Of a DNA stretch of 32,366 bases, positions 24,310-32,248 are shown piece by piece; position 1 is the stretch's first letter; every line of letters begins with the position of its first letter. A model generated the notes under the pieces. That model did not search any database. It was not told the DNA's origin and saw only the letters and a list, made by a program, of their open reading frames with translations. Both the position numbers and the translations under genes were made by a program. Source of the DNA: an uncultured Dialister sp. (GTDB taxonomy: Bacteria; Bacillota; Negativicutes; Veillonellales; Dialisteraceae); the NCBI RefSeq assembly GCF_900765565.1, contig NZ_CAAFRZ010000141.1, positions 1 through 32,366 of the forward strand. Reading direction: 5' to 3'.

Positions 24310-27239
24310 CAGTCCGGCATGGAGCGGACGATATCAAAGAGCTTCTTGTCTTCTTTGATCTTGTCTTCGCTGCCCATGACGCAGAGGTAGGGGTCCTTCA
24401 TGACGCTCCGTACGAGGGGCGCCAGTTTCCGGATGTCCTCCACCGTGCAGTTGATGGTTTCGTCCCGGATCTTCATCCGGGATTCCCGGGTGTTGCCGGA
24501 GAGGTAGTGAACCATGGCCCGTTCCCCCTTCATGGACGGGGTGAACTGGATTTCGTCGGCCGCCATGGTGCCGATGACGTACTTTGTCATTTCCCGGTCC
24601 GACAGTTCCAGGCGTTCCAGGTAATCCGGCAGTTCTTCATAGGCCTGAATCGTCTTTCCCAGGTTCGGGTCCCGGTAGGAGCAGAGGATGGACGTACCGT
24701 CCCGCATGAACTGGGTGAAGGCACCGTAGGCACCGCCGAGGACCCGGACCTTCTTCCACAGGTATTCATACCGGAGGATGGTTTCCATCACCCGGAGAGC
24801 GCCGGTGTAGGTAAAGCCGTGGTCCTTGAAATTGCCGCCCTTCGCCACATACTGCACCTTGCCGGAGGTAAGGAAAGCTTCGTTCTTATATTTCGGCGGG
24901 AAGTGGAAAATATGGGGTTCCTTCTTCTCCCCCTCTGCCATGTCGCCGATAACGAGAGACAGGTTCCGGTTGATTTCCTCTTTTTCTTCCTTTTCCCCTA
25001 CGGTCTCGTAGAACAGGTTGGCCTTAGTGAAAATCCGATGGGTCAGGTCAGCCAGCTTCTCTTCCAGGGCCTCGGCGTTCTTGTCGAAGTCCTTTACCAG
25101 GTCCGACAGGAAATAGTAGTAGCTCATACCGGACTGTTCTGCAAATTCACCGCCCAGGGAGAAATAGGAGGACAGCCGCGTCATCATGAGGGTATGGCCC
25201 CGGGAGAAAGCGCTCATATCCCATTCCGATTTTTCCTGGAGCACCAGTTCCTTCAGCCGCTTCGTGTCGGTGAAGAGGGTGTGGTTCATAATTTCACCCA
25301 GAAGGTCCATGAGCTTATCGGCTTTGGAAGTCAGCGCCTTTGCCCGCACCGTAAGAGTGGGCAGGTAGTCCGATGCATCGTCCACTTTGCCGTAAGCGTT
25401 AATGGCAAAGCTCATGCCGCCGGTGTAGGCGTTGGAGAGCCGGGCCAGTTCACTGTAGCTGTGCTTCGTGGTGGACAGGCTCCGGAGCAGGGTGGACAGG
25501 AGAATGGCATAGGGAATGTCCTCTTCCGTAAGATCCGCCAGTTTGAAATAGAGGTTCACGTAGGAAATACCGTTCGTGTGAACGTCGAAATGGAAGTGCG
25601 GGATGCCCTGGACTTCGTCCTTTTCCAGGTTTTCCTCTTCCATGGGCCGTTTCAGGTCCTTCCGGGAAAGGAGGGGAATGGTCTTCAGGGCTTCTTCCGT
25701 TTCTCCCGAAGCCTGCCGTTCCTTCAGGGCCTTCGTGGAGGCCATGATTTCATCCAGCTGTTCATCGGAGAGGCTGCTCTTGAAGGAAGCCAGTTTTTCC
25801 GCCGTTTTCTTATTCATCTTTTCGGTGAGTCCCTTTTCCGGTTTCATGGTGATGAGTACCTGGTGGGGATTCTTGATGACGTACTTCAGGAGCAGGTTTT
25901 CGAAGTAATTTGTCTTCAGGTTCTTCCGGAGTGTATTGATATCGTCGATGTACCGCAGCGCCGCCATGGGGTCCCGGTCGTAGAGCCACATATCCATGGC
26001 CCTTACGCCGTAGAACAGTCCCTTCGGACGGCCCTGGTAATCATTTTCCCGGGCTGTGAATTCCGTCCGGTTCAGGGCGGCTTCCAGCATATCCTTGTCG
26101 ATGCCTTTCAGTGCGATATTCCGGAGGGCACTATCCAGGACATCAGCGAACTGCTGCTGTTTTTCCACTTCCGAACCTGTCACTTCCACGGTCCATACGG
26201 GCTGCTTGTAGCTGTCGCCATAGGCGCCGGACAGGTCGCTGCCGATGCCGGCGTCCAGGATGGCCTGCTTCAGCGGTGCCCCGTCCATATCGATGAGCAC
26301 GTAATTCAGGATACGGAATGCCAGGGATTCCATGGTGGACATATGGTCATTCATAGCCACGTAGAGGGCATGGATGCCCTTCCCTTCGGTGCTTTCACTT
26401 TCCGCAATGCCGTAGGGCGCCGTCACTACCACCCTCTTGTCAAAGGGGGACTGGGTCTTTACGGCGGAGTCCACATTTCTCCTGTCAAAGGCAGAGAGGT
26501 AATCGTGGTCCATGTAAGCCAGGGTGCTGTCGATATCCATGTCGCCGTAGAGGAAAATGTAGCTGTTCGACGGATGATAGAAACGGCGGTGGAATTCCGT
26601 GAATTCACGGAACGACAGGGTCGGAATCACTTCCGGGTCACCGCCGGACTCTACGCCGTAGGTGGTATTGGGGAACAGCTTCTCCATGGCCCGGTCTTCC
26701 ATGATGGCTTCCGGAGAAGACAGGGCCCCCTTCATTTCGTTGTACACCACGCCGTTGTATGTCAGCGGAGCATCCTTGTTTTCCAGCTCGTAGTGCCAGC
26801 CTTCCTGCATGAGAATCTGGGGATTCTTCAGGCAGTTCGGATAGAACACCGCATCCAGGTACACGTCCATAAGGTTGTGGAAATCCACATCATTCCGGCT
26901 GGCAATAGGATACATGGTCTTATCCGGCCAGGTAATGGCATTCAAAAAGGTATTCAGGGACCCCTTGGCCAGTTCCACGAATGGTTCCTTCAGCGGATAT
27001 TTCCGGGAACCGCAGAGAGTGGAATGCTCCATGATATGGGGCGTGCCCTTCGAATTGTCCGGAGTTGTCCGGAAGCAGATATAAAATACCTTGTTGTCAT
27101 CGTCATTGTCCAGGTACATGAGCCGGGCGCCGCTCTTCACGTGCTCCATCATGTACACATCAGAATTGACCTCTTCAATATGGGACATGGGGCCCACACG
27201 GAATCCGTGGACCAGGTCCCCTTCTTTCCATCTCATCAC
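24309..27239 (-). CDS. Insulinase-family M16C metallopeptidase, presequence-protease-like
   Basis: A 976-residue zinc peptidase of the M16C group (PreP/falcilysin type). The inverted zinc motif HIMEH occupies 68-72, and the distal glutamate lies in GVVYNEMKG (about residue 150). M16 N-terminal, M16C-associated and C-terminal domains fill the expected length of about 970. The typical RFYHPSNSYIFLYGDMD and the C-terminal LGGAYGAFTQFMRDGT, counterparts of substrate-cavity segments, are visible. There is no signal peptide, so it is probably cytoplasmic and degrades short peptides; physiological substrates are unknown. The start is either GTG 27239 or the adjacent ATG 27236; GGAGG lies 6 or 9 nt before them. 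It follows lysC after a 66-nt gap containing a hairpin and overlaps gluQ by one base. Confidence 0.92.
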   Translation of the reverse strand: MMRWKEGDLVHGFRVGPMSHIEEVNSDVYMMEHVKSGARLMYLDNDDDNKVFYICFRTTPDNSKGTPHIMEHSTLCGSRKYPLKEPFVELAKGSLNTFLNAITWPDKTMYPIASRNDVDFHNLMDVYLDAVFYPNCLKNPQILMQEGWHYELENKDAPLTYNGVVYNEMKGALSSPEAIMEDRAMEKLFPNTTYGVESGGDPEVIPTLSFREFTEFHRRFYHPSNSYIFLYGDMDIDSTLAYMDHDYLSAFDRRNVDSAVKTQSPFDKRVVVTAPYGIAESESTEGKGIHALYVAMNDHMSTMESLAFRILNYVLIDMDGAPLKQAILDAGIGSDLSGAYGDSYKQPVWTVEVTGSEVEKQQQFADVLDSALRNIALKGIDKDMLEAALNRTEFTARENDYQGRPKGLFYGVRAMDMWLYDRDPMAALRYIDDINTLRKNLKTNYFENLLLKYVIKNPHQVLITMKPEKGLTEKMNKKTAEKLASFKSSLSDEQLDEIMASTKALKERQASGETEEALKTIPLLSRKDLKRPMEEENLEKDEVQGIPHFHFDVHTNGISYVNLYFKLADLTEEDIPYAILLSTLLRSLSTTKHSYSELARLSNAYTGGMSFAINAYGKVDDASDYLPTLTVRAKALTSKADKLMDLLGEIMNHTLFTDTKRLKELVLQEKSEWDMSAFSRGHTLMMTRLSSYFSLGGEFAEQSGMSYYYFLSDLVKDFDKNAEALEEKLADLTHRIFTKANLFYETVGEKEEKEEINRNLSLVIGDMAEGEKKEPHIFHFPPKYKNEAFLTSGKVQYVAKGGNFKDHGFTYTGALRVMETILRYEYLWKKVRVLGGAYGAFTQFMRDGTSILCSYRDPNLGKTIQAYEELPDYLERLELSDREMTKYVIGTMAADEIQFTPSMKGERAMVHYLSGNTRESRMKIRDETINCTVEDIRKLAPLVRSVMKDPYLCVMGSEDKIKEDKKLFDIVRSMPD

Positions 27240-27257
27240 TTAAAACCTCCATAACGT

Positions 27258-27292
27258 ACGAAAAGCGCAGGCAAAAGACCTGTGCTTTTCGT
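27258..27292 (-). terminator. Hairpin between lysC and the M16 peptidase
   Basis: A 14-bp imperfect stem (ACGAAAAGCACAGG / CCTGCGCTTTTCGT) in the 66-nt gap. On the minus strand the 3' arm itself contains TTTT after a GC-rich core, so it may terminate part of the lysC transcripts; on the plus strand it is followed by TTTTCTTCT. Confidence 0.5.
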
Positions 27293-27305
27293 TTTCTTCT
27301 ATTCT

Positions 27306-28538
27306 TTATTCAGCCTTGGCACGGGGAAAAAATTCATCGTGGATCGCCTGCACCGCTTTATCCAGGTCTTTCCGGAGAATCAGGCAGGAAATACTGATTT
27401 CAGACGTACTTACGATATCGATATTCACATTGGCTCTTCCCAGGGCGCCGAACATACGGGCAGCCACGCCGGGAGCGCCGAGCATACCGGCACCGACAAC
27501 GGAAACTTTTGCCGTGTCATCATCATAGATGACCTCTTCCAGTTTTCCTTCATCCCGCATCTTTTCCAGAACCCGCTTTGCGTCGGGCAGGTCCGTATCT
27601 TCGATGGTGAAGATGATATCCGTCTTGTCATCATTGGAATTCCGTACACTCTGTACGATCATATCCACCGCAATATTGTCTTCCGCCAGTGCGGAGAAAA
27701 CCATGTACGCCACACCGGGAATATTCCGGAGACCCAGCACTGCAATCCTTGCTGCATGGGCATCTTGGGCTACGCCTCTTACCACTTCATTCTTTCCTTC
27801 CATTGTGCACACCTCCCGGATAATGGTTCCTTCGTCATCTGTAAATGTAGACCGAACGTGAATGGGAATATGATACTTCATCCCCAGCTCCACGCTCCGG
27901 GGCTGCATGACGCCGGCACCGAGCCGGGCCATTTCCAGCATTTCCGTATTCGTAATTTCCTTCATCTTGATGCAGCCCTTCACGTGCCGGGGATCTGCGG
28001 AATAAATGCCGTCCACGTCCGTGAAGATTTCGCACATATCCGCATGCATGGCGCCTGCCAGGGCCACCGCCGTAGCATCGGAGCCGCCGCGGCCAAGGGT
28101 AGCCACGTCACCGTTGGGCATGAGGCCCTGGAAACCGGCTACAATGACGATTTTTCCTTCTTCCAGTTCCCGGAATACCCTCTCCGGCTTTACATCATCA
28201 ATCCGGGCTTTTCCATAGGCACCGCCGGCGATAATGCCCGCCTGGGGTCCGGTCAGGGAAATCGCAGGAACCCCGAGCTTCCGGAACGTCATGGCCATGA
28301 GGGCGATGGACATCTGCTCCCCCGTGGCCAGAAGCATATCCATTTCCCGTCCATGGTTCACAGAGGATACCTGGGATGCCAGGTCCAGCAGGTCATCGGT
28401 GGTATCGCCCATGGCGGAAACGACGATGACGATCTTGTCCCCCGGCTTCCGGTCCCGGAGCACACGGTTCGCAATATTCAGCATTTTCTCCGGTGTAGCC
28501 ACAGAGCTGCCACCGAATTTCTTCACATAAAGTGCCAT
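27306..28538 (-). CDS. lysC: Aspartate kinase
   Basis: Aspartate kinase phosphorylates L-aspartate, the entry step to lysine/DAP, threonine and methionine. The 410-residue protein starts with the kinase motif VKKFGGSSVATPEK (5-18). It has GFQGLMPNGDVATLGRGGSDATAVALA in the catalytic domain and FTDVDGIYSADPRHV, followed by two C-terminal ACT domains (from about 265, including NIPGVAYMVFSALAEDNIAVDMI and VSVVGAGMLGAPGVAARMF). The length fits the monofunctional class with ACT-mediated feedback; which amino acid inhibits cannot be told. GAGGG lies 6 nt before the ATG at 28538. An extended -10 promoter lies at 28585-28613. DAP from this pathway feeds MurE, and homoserine feeds Hom/ThrB, both encoded in this window. 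Confidence 0.96.
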   Translation of the reverse strand: MALYVKKFGGSSVATPEKMLNIANRVLRDRKPGDKIVIVVSAMGDTTDDLLDLASQVSSVNHGREMDMLLATGEQMSIALMAMTFRKLGVPAISLTGPQAGIIAGGAYGKARIDDVKPERVFRELEEGKIVIVAGFQGLMPNGDVATLGRGGSDATAVALAGAMHADMCEIFTDVDGIYSADPRHVKGCIKMKEITNTEMLEMARLGAGVMQPRSVELGMKYHIPIHVRSTFTDDEGTIIREVCTMEGKNEVVRGVAQDAHAARIAVLGLRNIPGVAYMVFSALAEDNIAVDMIVQSVRNSNDDKTDIIFTIEDTDLPDAKRVLEKMRDEGKLEEVIYDDDTAKVSVVGAGMLGAPGVAARMFGALGRANVNIDIVSTSEISISCLILRKDLDKAVQAIHDEFFPRAKAE

Positions 28539-28584
28539 TTACATCCCTCATTTACTGGGTAAAATTAAACCTACAACTTAGAAA

Positions 28585-28613
28585 ATTTTATCATGCCCAC
28601 GGTACTCTGTAAA
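28585..28613 (-). promoter_or_regulatory. Promoter of lysC
   Basis: Minus strand: TTTACA (28613-28608), a 17-bp spacer, and TAAAAT (28590-28585) with an extended -10 TGA before it. The leader to the lysC ATG would be about 40 nt, too short for a lysine riboswitch. Confidence 0.7.
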
Positions 28614-28702
28614 GAAGAACGGGACCAAATGGGACACTTTCCAATAGAAATCTCATATTATTGGGTAACAGGGAAGTGTTGAAGAGGACATTCATGCTAT
28701 GT

Positions 28703-28929
28703 AGAAGGTGGCTGAGGGGTAATGCCCTGCGGGCAAGGTGACTCAAGTGGGACGGGCTGCGCCCGAGGGGATGGTGTGCCGCATCAAATCATAAAGCGGC
28801 ACGAGTTTTATATTTCGCGGCAAGCCGTAAAAATCAAATTCCGCGGCGCTATACGAATTGTGCGCCGCACCTTCCCCTCAGTCACCTCAGCCACCTTGCC
28901 GAAGGCATTCCCCCTCAGCCACTTTTTCT
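28703..28929. repeat. F1 palindromic repeat, copy D
   Basis: A full copy. The arms are AGAAGGTGGCTGAGGGG and CCCCTCAGCCACTTTTTCT, with internal stem-loops TGCCC-TGC-GGGCA, CGGGC-TGC-GCCCG and TGCC-GAA-GGCA. The central hairpins are GTGCCGC/GCGGCAC and GCGGCGC/GCGCCGC. It begins about 44 nt after the cobO stop on the transcribed strand and lies upstream of the lysC promoter. Apart from it and that promoter, the 434-bp gap shows nothing else. Confidence 0.8.
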
Positions 28930-28972
28930 CTTACCCAGATTCACAAGTGTGGGAATACCAGAATTTCCCTTC

Positions 28973-29527
28973 TTAGAACTCAATTCCCTTTCTGGCGCGG
29001 ATGCCTTTCTGGAAAGCGTGCTTTATGAGGGTCATTTCTGTTACCGTATCCGCCAGGTCGATGAGTTCCTGCGGCGCATAGCGGCCGGTGAGGATCATAT
29101 TGAGACGGGAAGGCCGTGTCTTGATGAGCTCCGCCACTTCTGCAGTGTCCAGCATGCCGAAATGGATGGCGTAATTGACCTCATCCAGCACCACCAGGTC
29201 CCAGCGGTCACTCATGACCTCTTCCTTCACCATGTTCCAGGCCTTCCGGGCCAGCTCCTTCTTTTCCGCCAGCCGCTCTTCGTTGTCCGGGTCCTTCTTA
29301 TTGTGAAAAACAAATCCATCCCCCATGGGGCGGATTTCAATCCGTCCATCCGCTTTGCCCAGGGTCTCGATGGCCTTGAGCTCTCCGTACTTCCAGGCGC
29401 CTTTGATGAACTGGAGAATCAGCACCCGCTGCCCGTCTCCCCAGGCCCGGACCGCCGTCCCCAGGGCCGCCGTAGTTTTCCCTTTTCCCGTTCCCGTGTT
29501 GATGAGAACAAGACCTTTCTGTTCCAT
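28973..29527 (-). CDS. cobO: Cob(I)yrinic acid a,c-diamide adenosyltransferase
   Basis: CobO/BtuR/CobA-type enzyme that transfers the adenosyl group of ATP to cobalt in corrinoids, forming the upper ligand of adenosylcobalamin. The 184-residue protein has the P-loop NTGTGKGKTTAALG (10-23), ILQFIKGAWKYGE and VVLDEVNYAIHFGML (Walker-B-like), then LNMILTGRYAPQELIDLADTVTEM. These are all family hallmarks. GAGGAG precedes the ATG. It lies 445 bp downstream of cbiA, with repeats between, so it may or may not share a transcript with cbiL-cbiA. It could act in synthesis or in salvage of corrinoids. Its 3' side is followed by an F1 repeat from 28929 downward. Confidence 0.94.
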   Translation of the reverse strand: MEQKGLVLINTGTGKGKTTAALGTAVRAWGDGQRVLILQFIKGAWKYGELKAIETLGKADGRIEIRPMGDGFVFHNKKDPDNEERLAEKKELARKAWNMVKEEVMSDRWDLVVLDEVNYAIHFGMLDTAEVAELIKTRPSRLNMILTGRYAPQELIDLADTVTEMTLIKHAFQKGIRARKGIEF

Positions 29528-29575
29528 AGTATTCTCCTCATAGCTATGTATAAATAATTGACCAATGGTGTGAAT

Positions 29576-29603
29576 AGATCGAGATCGAGGCCGAGATCGA
29601 GAG
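29576..29603. repeat. Degenerate hexamer run
   Basis: Units AGATCG, AGATCG, AGGCCG, AGATCG, AGAG, followed by the stem-loop GCGGC-TTC-GCCGC. It lies just upstream of cobO. Confidence 0.65.
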
Positions 29604-29639
29604 AGTCAGCGGCTTCGCCGCAAAACCATCAGACACCCA

Positions 29640-29830
29640 CTCACCAGAGGGAGGATTGTTTACTTAGCCTCCCCCATCTATGGGAGAAGTGGCGCCGAAG
29701 GCGACGAAGGGGGTTCCCGCTAAAGCTGCTCCTGCAGTTTTCCTCCAGTAACACCAACCGCTTCGCATTTACCATCGACACCCTTCCCCTCTAAAGAGGG
29801 GAGGTTGGGGTGCATTCGCGGCTTCGCCTC
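29640..29830. repeat. Composite of repeat fragments
   Basis: Pieces resembling other intergenic repeats: CCTCCCCCATC...TATGGGAGAAG, GGCGCC-GAA-GGCG, and a strong hairpin CCCCTCT-AA-AGAGGGG (29786-29801) inside a larger CACCC...GGGTG stem. No gene was recognised. It occupies most of the cbiA-cobO gap together with F1 copy E and a hexamer run. Confidence 0.5.
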
Positions 29831-29845
29831 CAAGGTGTATCAGTA

Positions 29846-29941
29846 ATGCGGCGCTATATGATTTGTGCGCCGCACCACCCCCTTGGCCGCAGGCCATTTC
29901 CCTTGAGCCACTTCGCCGAAGGCGTTACCCCTCAGCCACTC
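29846..29941. repeat. F1 palindromic repeat, truncated copy E
   Basis: Only the right half of F1 is present: the hairpin GCGGCGC/GCGCCGC, then TGGCC-GCA-GGCCA and CGCC-GAA-GGCG stem-loops, and the end CCCCTCAGCCACT. It starts about 30 nt after the cbiA stop on the transcribed strand. The missing left half is replaced by other repeat fragments (29640-29830). Confidence 0.7.
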
Positions 29942-29972
29942 CTCATCCACGATAGCCCGACACTCGACCACC

Positions 29973-31340
29973 TTATTTATTCCTATACTTTTCACAAGCT
30001 GCCATGAACTTTTCCGCTGCCTTGGGGTTGCCTTCGAAGGACAGGTGGAGGTAGCTGGCAAGGACATTGTCCTTTGCATACCCCTCTTCGTGTCCCCTGG
30101 GCTGCCTGGTTCCCTGGAGGCTGTAGGCCCAGGGGAAGTCATCTCCGCAGCGAAGGGTGGAGAAGTGGAATTCATGGCCCTTCAAAGTATCCCCTTCATC
30201 GGCAATGATGCTCTTCCGGAGGGCTTTTCCCGTGACATAGCCTACCCGCTGCAGTTTCTTCTGCATTTCGCAGATGCCCGGTACCAGGCCTGCCATGTCG
30301 TAACTGTCACCATCAAAGCCCTGGATTTTTTCACAGAGGTACATGAGCCCCCCGCATTCCGCGTAAATGGGCATGCCTTCCGCAGCCGCTTTCCGGATGG
30401 AATCCTTCATTTCTTTGTTGTCTTCCAGTTCGTGGAGGAACATTTCCGGAAATCCGCCGCCGAAAATGAGGCCGTCCACGTCCGGGACTGCGCTGTCCCG
30501 GAGCGGGCTGAAGGGCACCAGCTCTGCCCCCAGTTTTTCCAGGTAATGGAGGCTGGCGGGGTAATAGAAGGAAAAGGCTTCATCCTTCGCCACGCCGATG
30601 CGCACCCTGGTTTCCGGTGCCTTTTCCTCTTCCTCCTCCACCATGAGGGGCGCTGCACTTCTGGCAATGGACAGAAGTTTTTCCGTATCCACCCATTTTC
30701 CTGCGTCTTCCCCCATATGGCGGATAAGGTCTGCCGTTTCGATTTCCGTCACCGGCGTGAGGCCCAGGTGCCGTTCCGGCGTCTTCAGCCCGTCGTCCCG
30801 GTGGAAAGCTCCCAGCACGGGCATATGGATTTTCTCCATCACTTCCCGCACCATGGCTTCGTGACGGTCAGACCCCAGGCGGTTCAGGATGACCCCGGCA
30901 ATGTGGGTGTCCTTATCGTATTCACGGAAACCCAGGGCCGTGGCGGCGATGCTGTATCCCACGGACTTGCAGTCCAGCACCAGCACCACCGGCGCGCCAA
31001 GACGTTTGGCGATATCGGCGGTGGAAGAAACGCCATTGGCACCGCCGTCGTAGAGGCCCATGACCCCTTCGATAATGGAAATGTCGGCATTCCTGGAAAG
31101 GTAGCTGAAATTGGCGGGCAGCCGGTCCGCCGGCGTCATCCAGGTATCCAGGTTATAGGAATGACGGCCCGCCGCCTTTTCATGAAATCCCGGATCAATA
31201 TAGTCCGGCCCCACTTTGAAAGGCTGGACCTTCAGTCCCTTCGAATGGAACCAGGTCAGAAGGCCCGTGACAATCGTTGTTTTACCTACACCGCTGTTGG
31301 TGCCCGCAATGACGATGCGGGGACGGATGAGGCCTGCCAT
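29973..31340 (-). CDS. cbiA: Cobyrinate a,c-diamide synthase
   Basis: CbiA/CobB amidates the a and c carboxylates of cobyrinic acid using glutamine and ATP. The 455-residue protein has the N-terminal P-loop IAGTNSGVGKTTIVTGLL (11-28) and KVGPDYIDPGFHEKAAGR. EGVMGLYDGGANGVSSTADIAKRLGAPVVLVLD follows in pieces. The C-terminal class I glutaminase has the nucleophile in ECGGLMYL (Cys about 329) and the His in SYLHLSF (about 432). The cobyrinate enzyme is favoured over cobyric acid synthase by length and by the GLYDG segment. It starts 2 nt before the cbiL stop (31340/31343), so the two are cotranscribed. A truncated F1 copy begins about 30 nt after its stop. Confidence 0.94.
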   Translation of the reverse strand: MAGLIRPRIVIAGTNSGVGKTTIVTGLLTWFHSKGLKVQPFKVGPDYIDPGFHEKAAGRHSYNLDTWMTPADRLPANFSYLSRNADISIIEGVMGLYDGGANGVSSTADIAKRLGAPVVLVLDCKSVGYSIAATALGFREYDKDTHIAGVILNRLGSDRHEAMVREVMEKIHMPVLGAFHRDDGLKTPERHLGLTPVTEIETADLIRHMGEDAGKWVDTEKLLSIARSAAPLMVEEEEEKAPETRVRIGVAKDEAFSFYYPASLHYLEKLGAELVPFSPLRDSAVPDVDGLIFGGGFPEMFLHELEDNKEMKDSIRKAAAEGMPIYAECGGLMYLCEKIQGFDGDSYDMAGLVPGICEMQKKLQRVGYVTGKALRKSIIADEGDTLKGHEFHFSTLRCGDDFPWAYSLQGTRQPRGHEEGYAKDNVLASYLHLSFEGNPKAAEKFMAACEKYRNK

Positions 31341-31342
31341 GG

Positions 31343-32053
31343 TTATTCATCTCTCTTCGCAATAATCGTACTGAGGTAGTTTGGTTTGTAGTCAGCCGGA
31401 AGGCTGTCCAGGTCCCGCTGGATGATTTCATCCGGCAGTCCTGCCCGGGAAACCATGACGGCCCGCTTGATCATATGGTGCTTCCGGAGTTCTTCCTGTA
31501 CGAAGGCAAAGCTCTTGTACACCTTCATGATCACCGCATTGTCCGAAGCCGCCAGGGCTTTGTCGAACTTTTCATGGTCCGCAGTGGCCGGAATGATGAG
31601 CACATTTTCCTCCCATTCCGTCACCGGCATGCCGATGTAGGACGCAATGCCCAGGAACGCCGGAATGCCGGGGATGGTCTCCACTTCGTAGTCCGGGGAA
31701 TCCCTGAATTCATTGAAAATGTACATGTAGGTGCTGTAAAGCATGGGGTCCCCCAGTGTCAGGAATACCAGGTTCTTCCCTTCATCCAGTTTCTCCTGGA
31801 TAATCTTCCGGTTTTCCACCCACTGCTTCTTCACAGCGTCCATATCGTTATTCATCTGGAACACCATGGGAAGGAGCGCGGTGCCTTCCGGAATATAGGG
31901 CTTTGCAATATTAAAAGCCACGGAGCCCTCTTTCTTCTCAGTCTTCGGCGTAATGATCATATCCGCATTCCGGATAGCCTCCACCGCTTTCACAGTCAAA
32001 AGCTTGGAGTCCCCCGGTCCCACGCCGATGCCATATAATTTTCCCTTTTTCAT
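31343..32053 (-). CDS. cbiL: Precorrin-2 / cobalt-factor II C20-methyltransferase
   Basis: CbiL/CobI methylates C20 of precorrin-2 or cobalt-precorrin-2 with S-adenosylmethionine during corrin ring synthesis. The 236-residue protein has the N-terminal tetrapyrrole-methylase motif YGIGVGPGDSKLLTVKAVEAI (7-27, shown in part), FLTLGDPMLYSTYMY and ETIPGIPAFLGIASYIGMPV. All are typical of this subfamily. In an anaerobe the cobalt-early (CbiL) reaction is more likely, which is inference. GAGGAGG lies 7-8 nt before the ATG. It is the first cobalamin gene visible; others of the pathway presumably lie beyond the right edge or elsewhere. No cobalamin riboswitch was recognised in the 313 nt upstream inside the window. 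Confidence 0.93.
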   Translation of the reverse strand: MKKGKLYGIGVGPGDSKLLTVKAVEAIRNADMIITPKTEKKEGSVAFNIAKPYIPEGTALLPMVFQMNNDMDAVKKQWVENRKIIQEKLDEGKNLVFLTLGDPMLYSTYMYIFNEFRDSPDYEVETIPGIPAFLGIASYIGMPVTEWEENVLIIPATADHEKFDKALAASDNAVIMKVYKSFAFVQEELRKHHMIKRAVMVSRAGLPDEIIQRDLDSLPADYKPNYLSTIIAKRDE

Positions 32054-32134
32054 GATGAAACCTCCTCAAAATTGTGATTTTATAGAATTTATCCATGCTT
32101 CCTTAGAAATCAGAAAGCAAACGATTACTCATCT

Positions 32135-32164
32135 ATTTTAACATGACTCGCAGTATAAGGCGAA
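32135..32164 (-). promoter_or_regulatory. Candidate extended -10 promoter of cbiL-cbiA
   Basis: Minus strand: TGT followed by TAAAAT (32140-32135) as an extended -10, with a poor -35 (TTCGCC) 18 bp upstream. The leader would be about 75 nt, too short for a cobalamin riboswitch. Confidence 0.35.
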
Positions 32165-32173
32165 TCGGTGGTA

Positions 32174-32198
32174 TGAGACCGAAACCGGGATTGAGACC
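32174..32198. repeat. Degenerate hexamer run
   Basis: Units GAGACC, GAAACC, GGGATT, GAGACC followed by ATCAGCCG and a GC-rich stem-loop, the same arrangement as at 29576 but more diverged. It lies upstream of the cbiL promoter candidate. Confidence 0.45.
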
Positions 32199-32248
32199 AT
32201 CAGCCGTTTCGCGGCAATGTCCTGCGGCTGGCCCCCATGCGAACGGAC

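Noticed and set aside
24507..27254. A 915-codon open frame on the plus strand opposite the M16 peptidase
   Set aside because: It mirrors the GC-rich codon pattern of the minus-strand peptidase, has no recognisable domains and no credible ribosome-binding site. Similar plus-strand frames face most genes here.
28539..28660. Lysine riboswitch upstream of lysC
   Set aside because: The promoter candidate leaves a leader of about 40 nt, and no conserved riboswitch helices were recognised.
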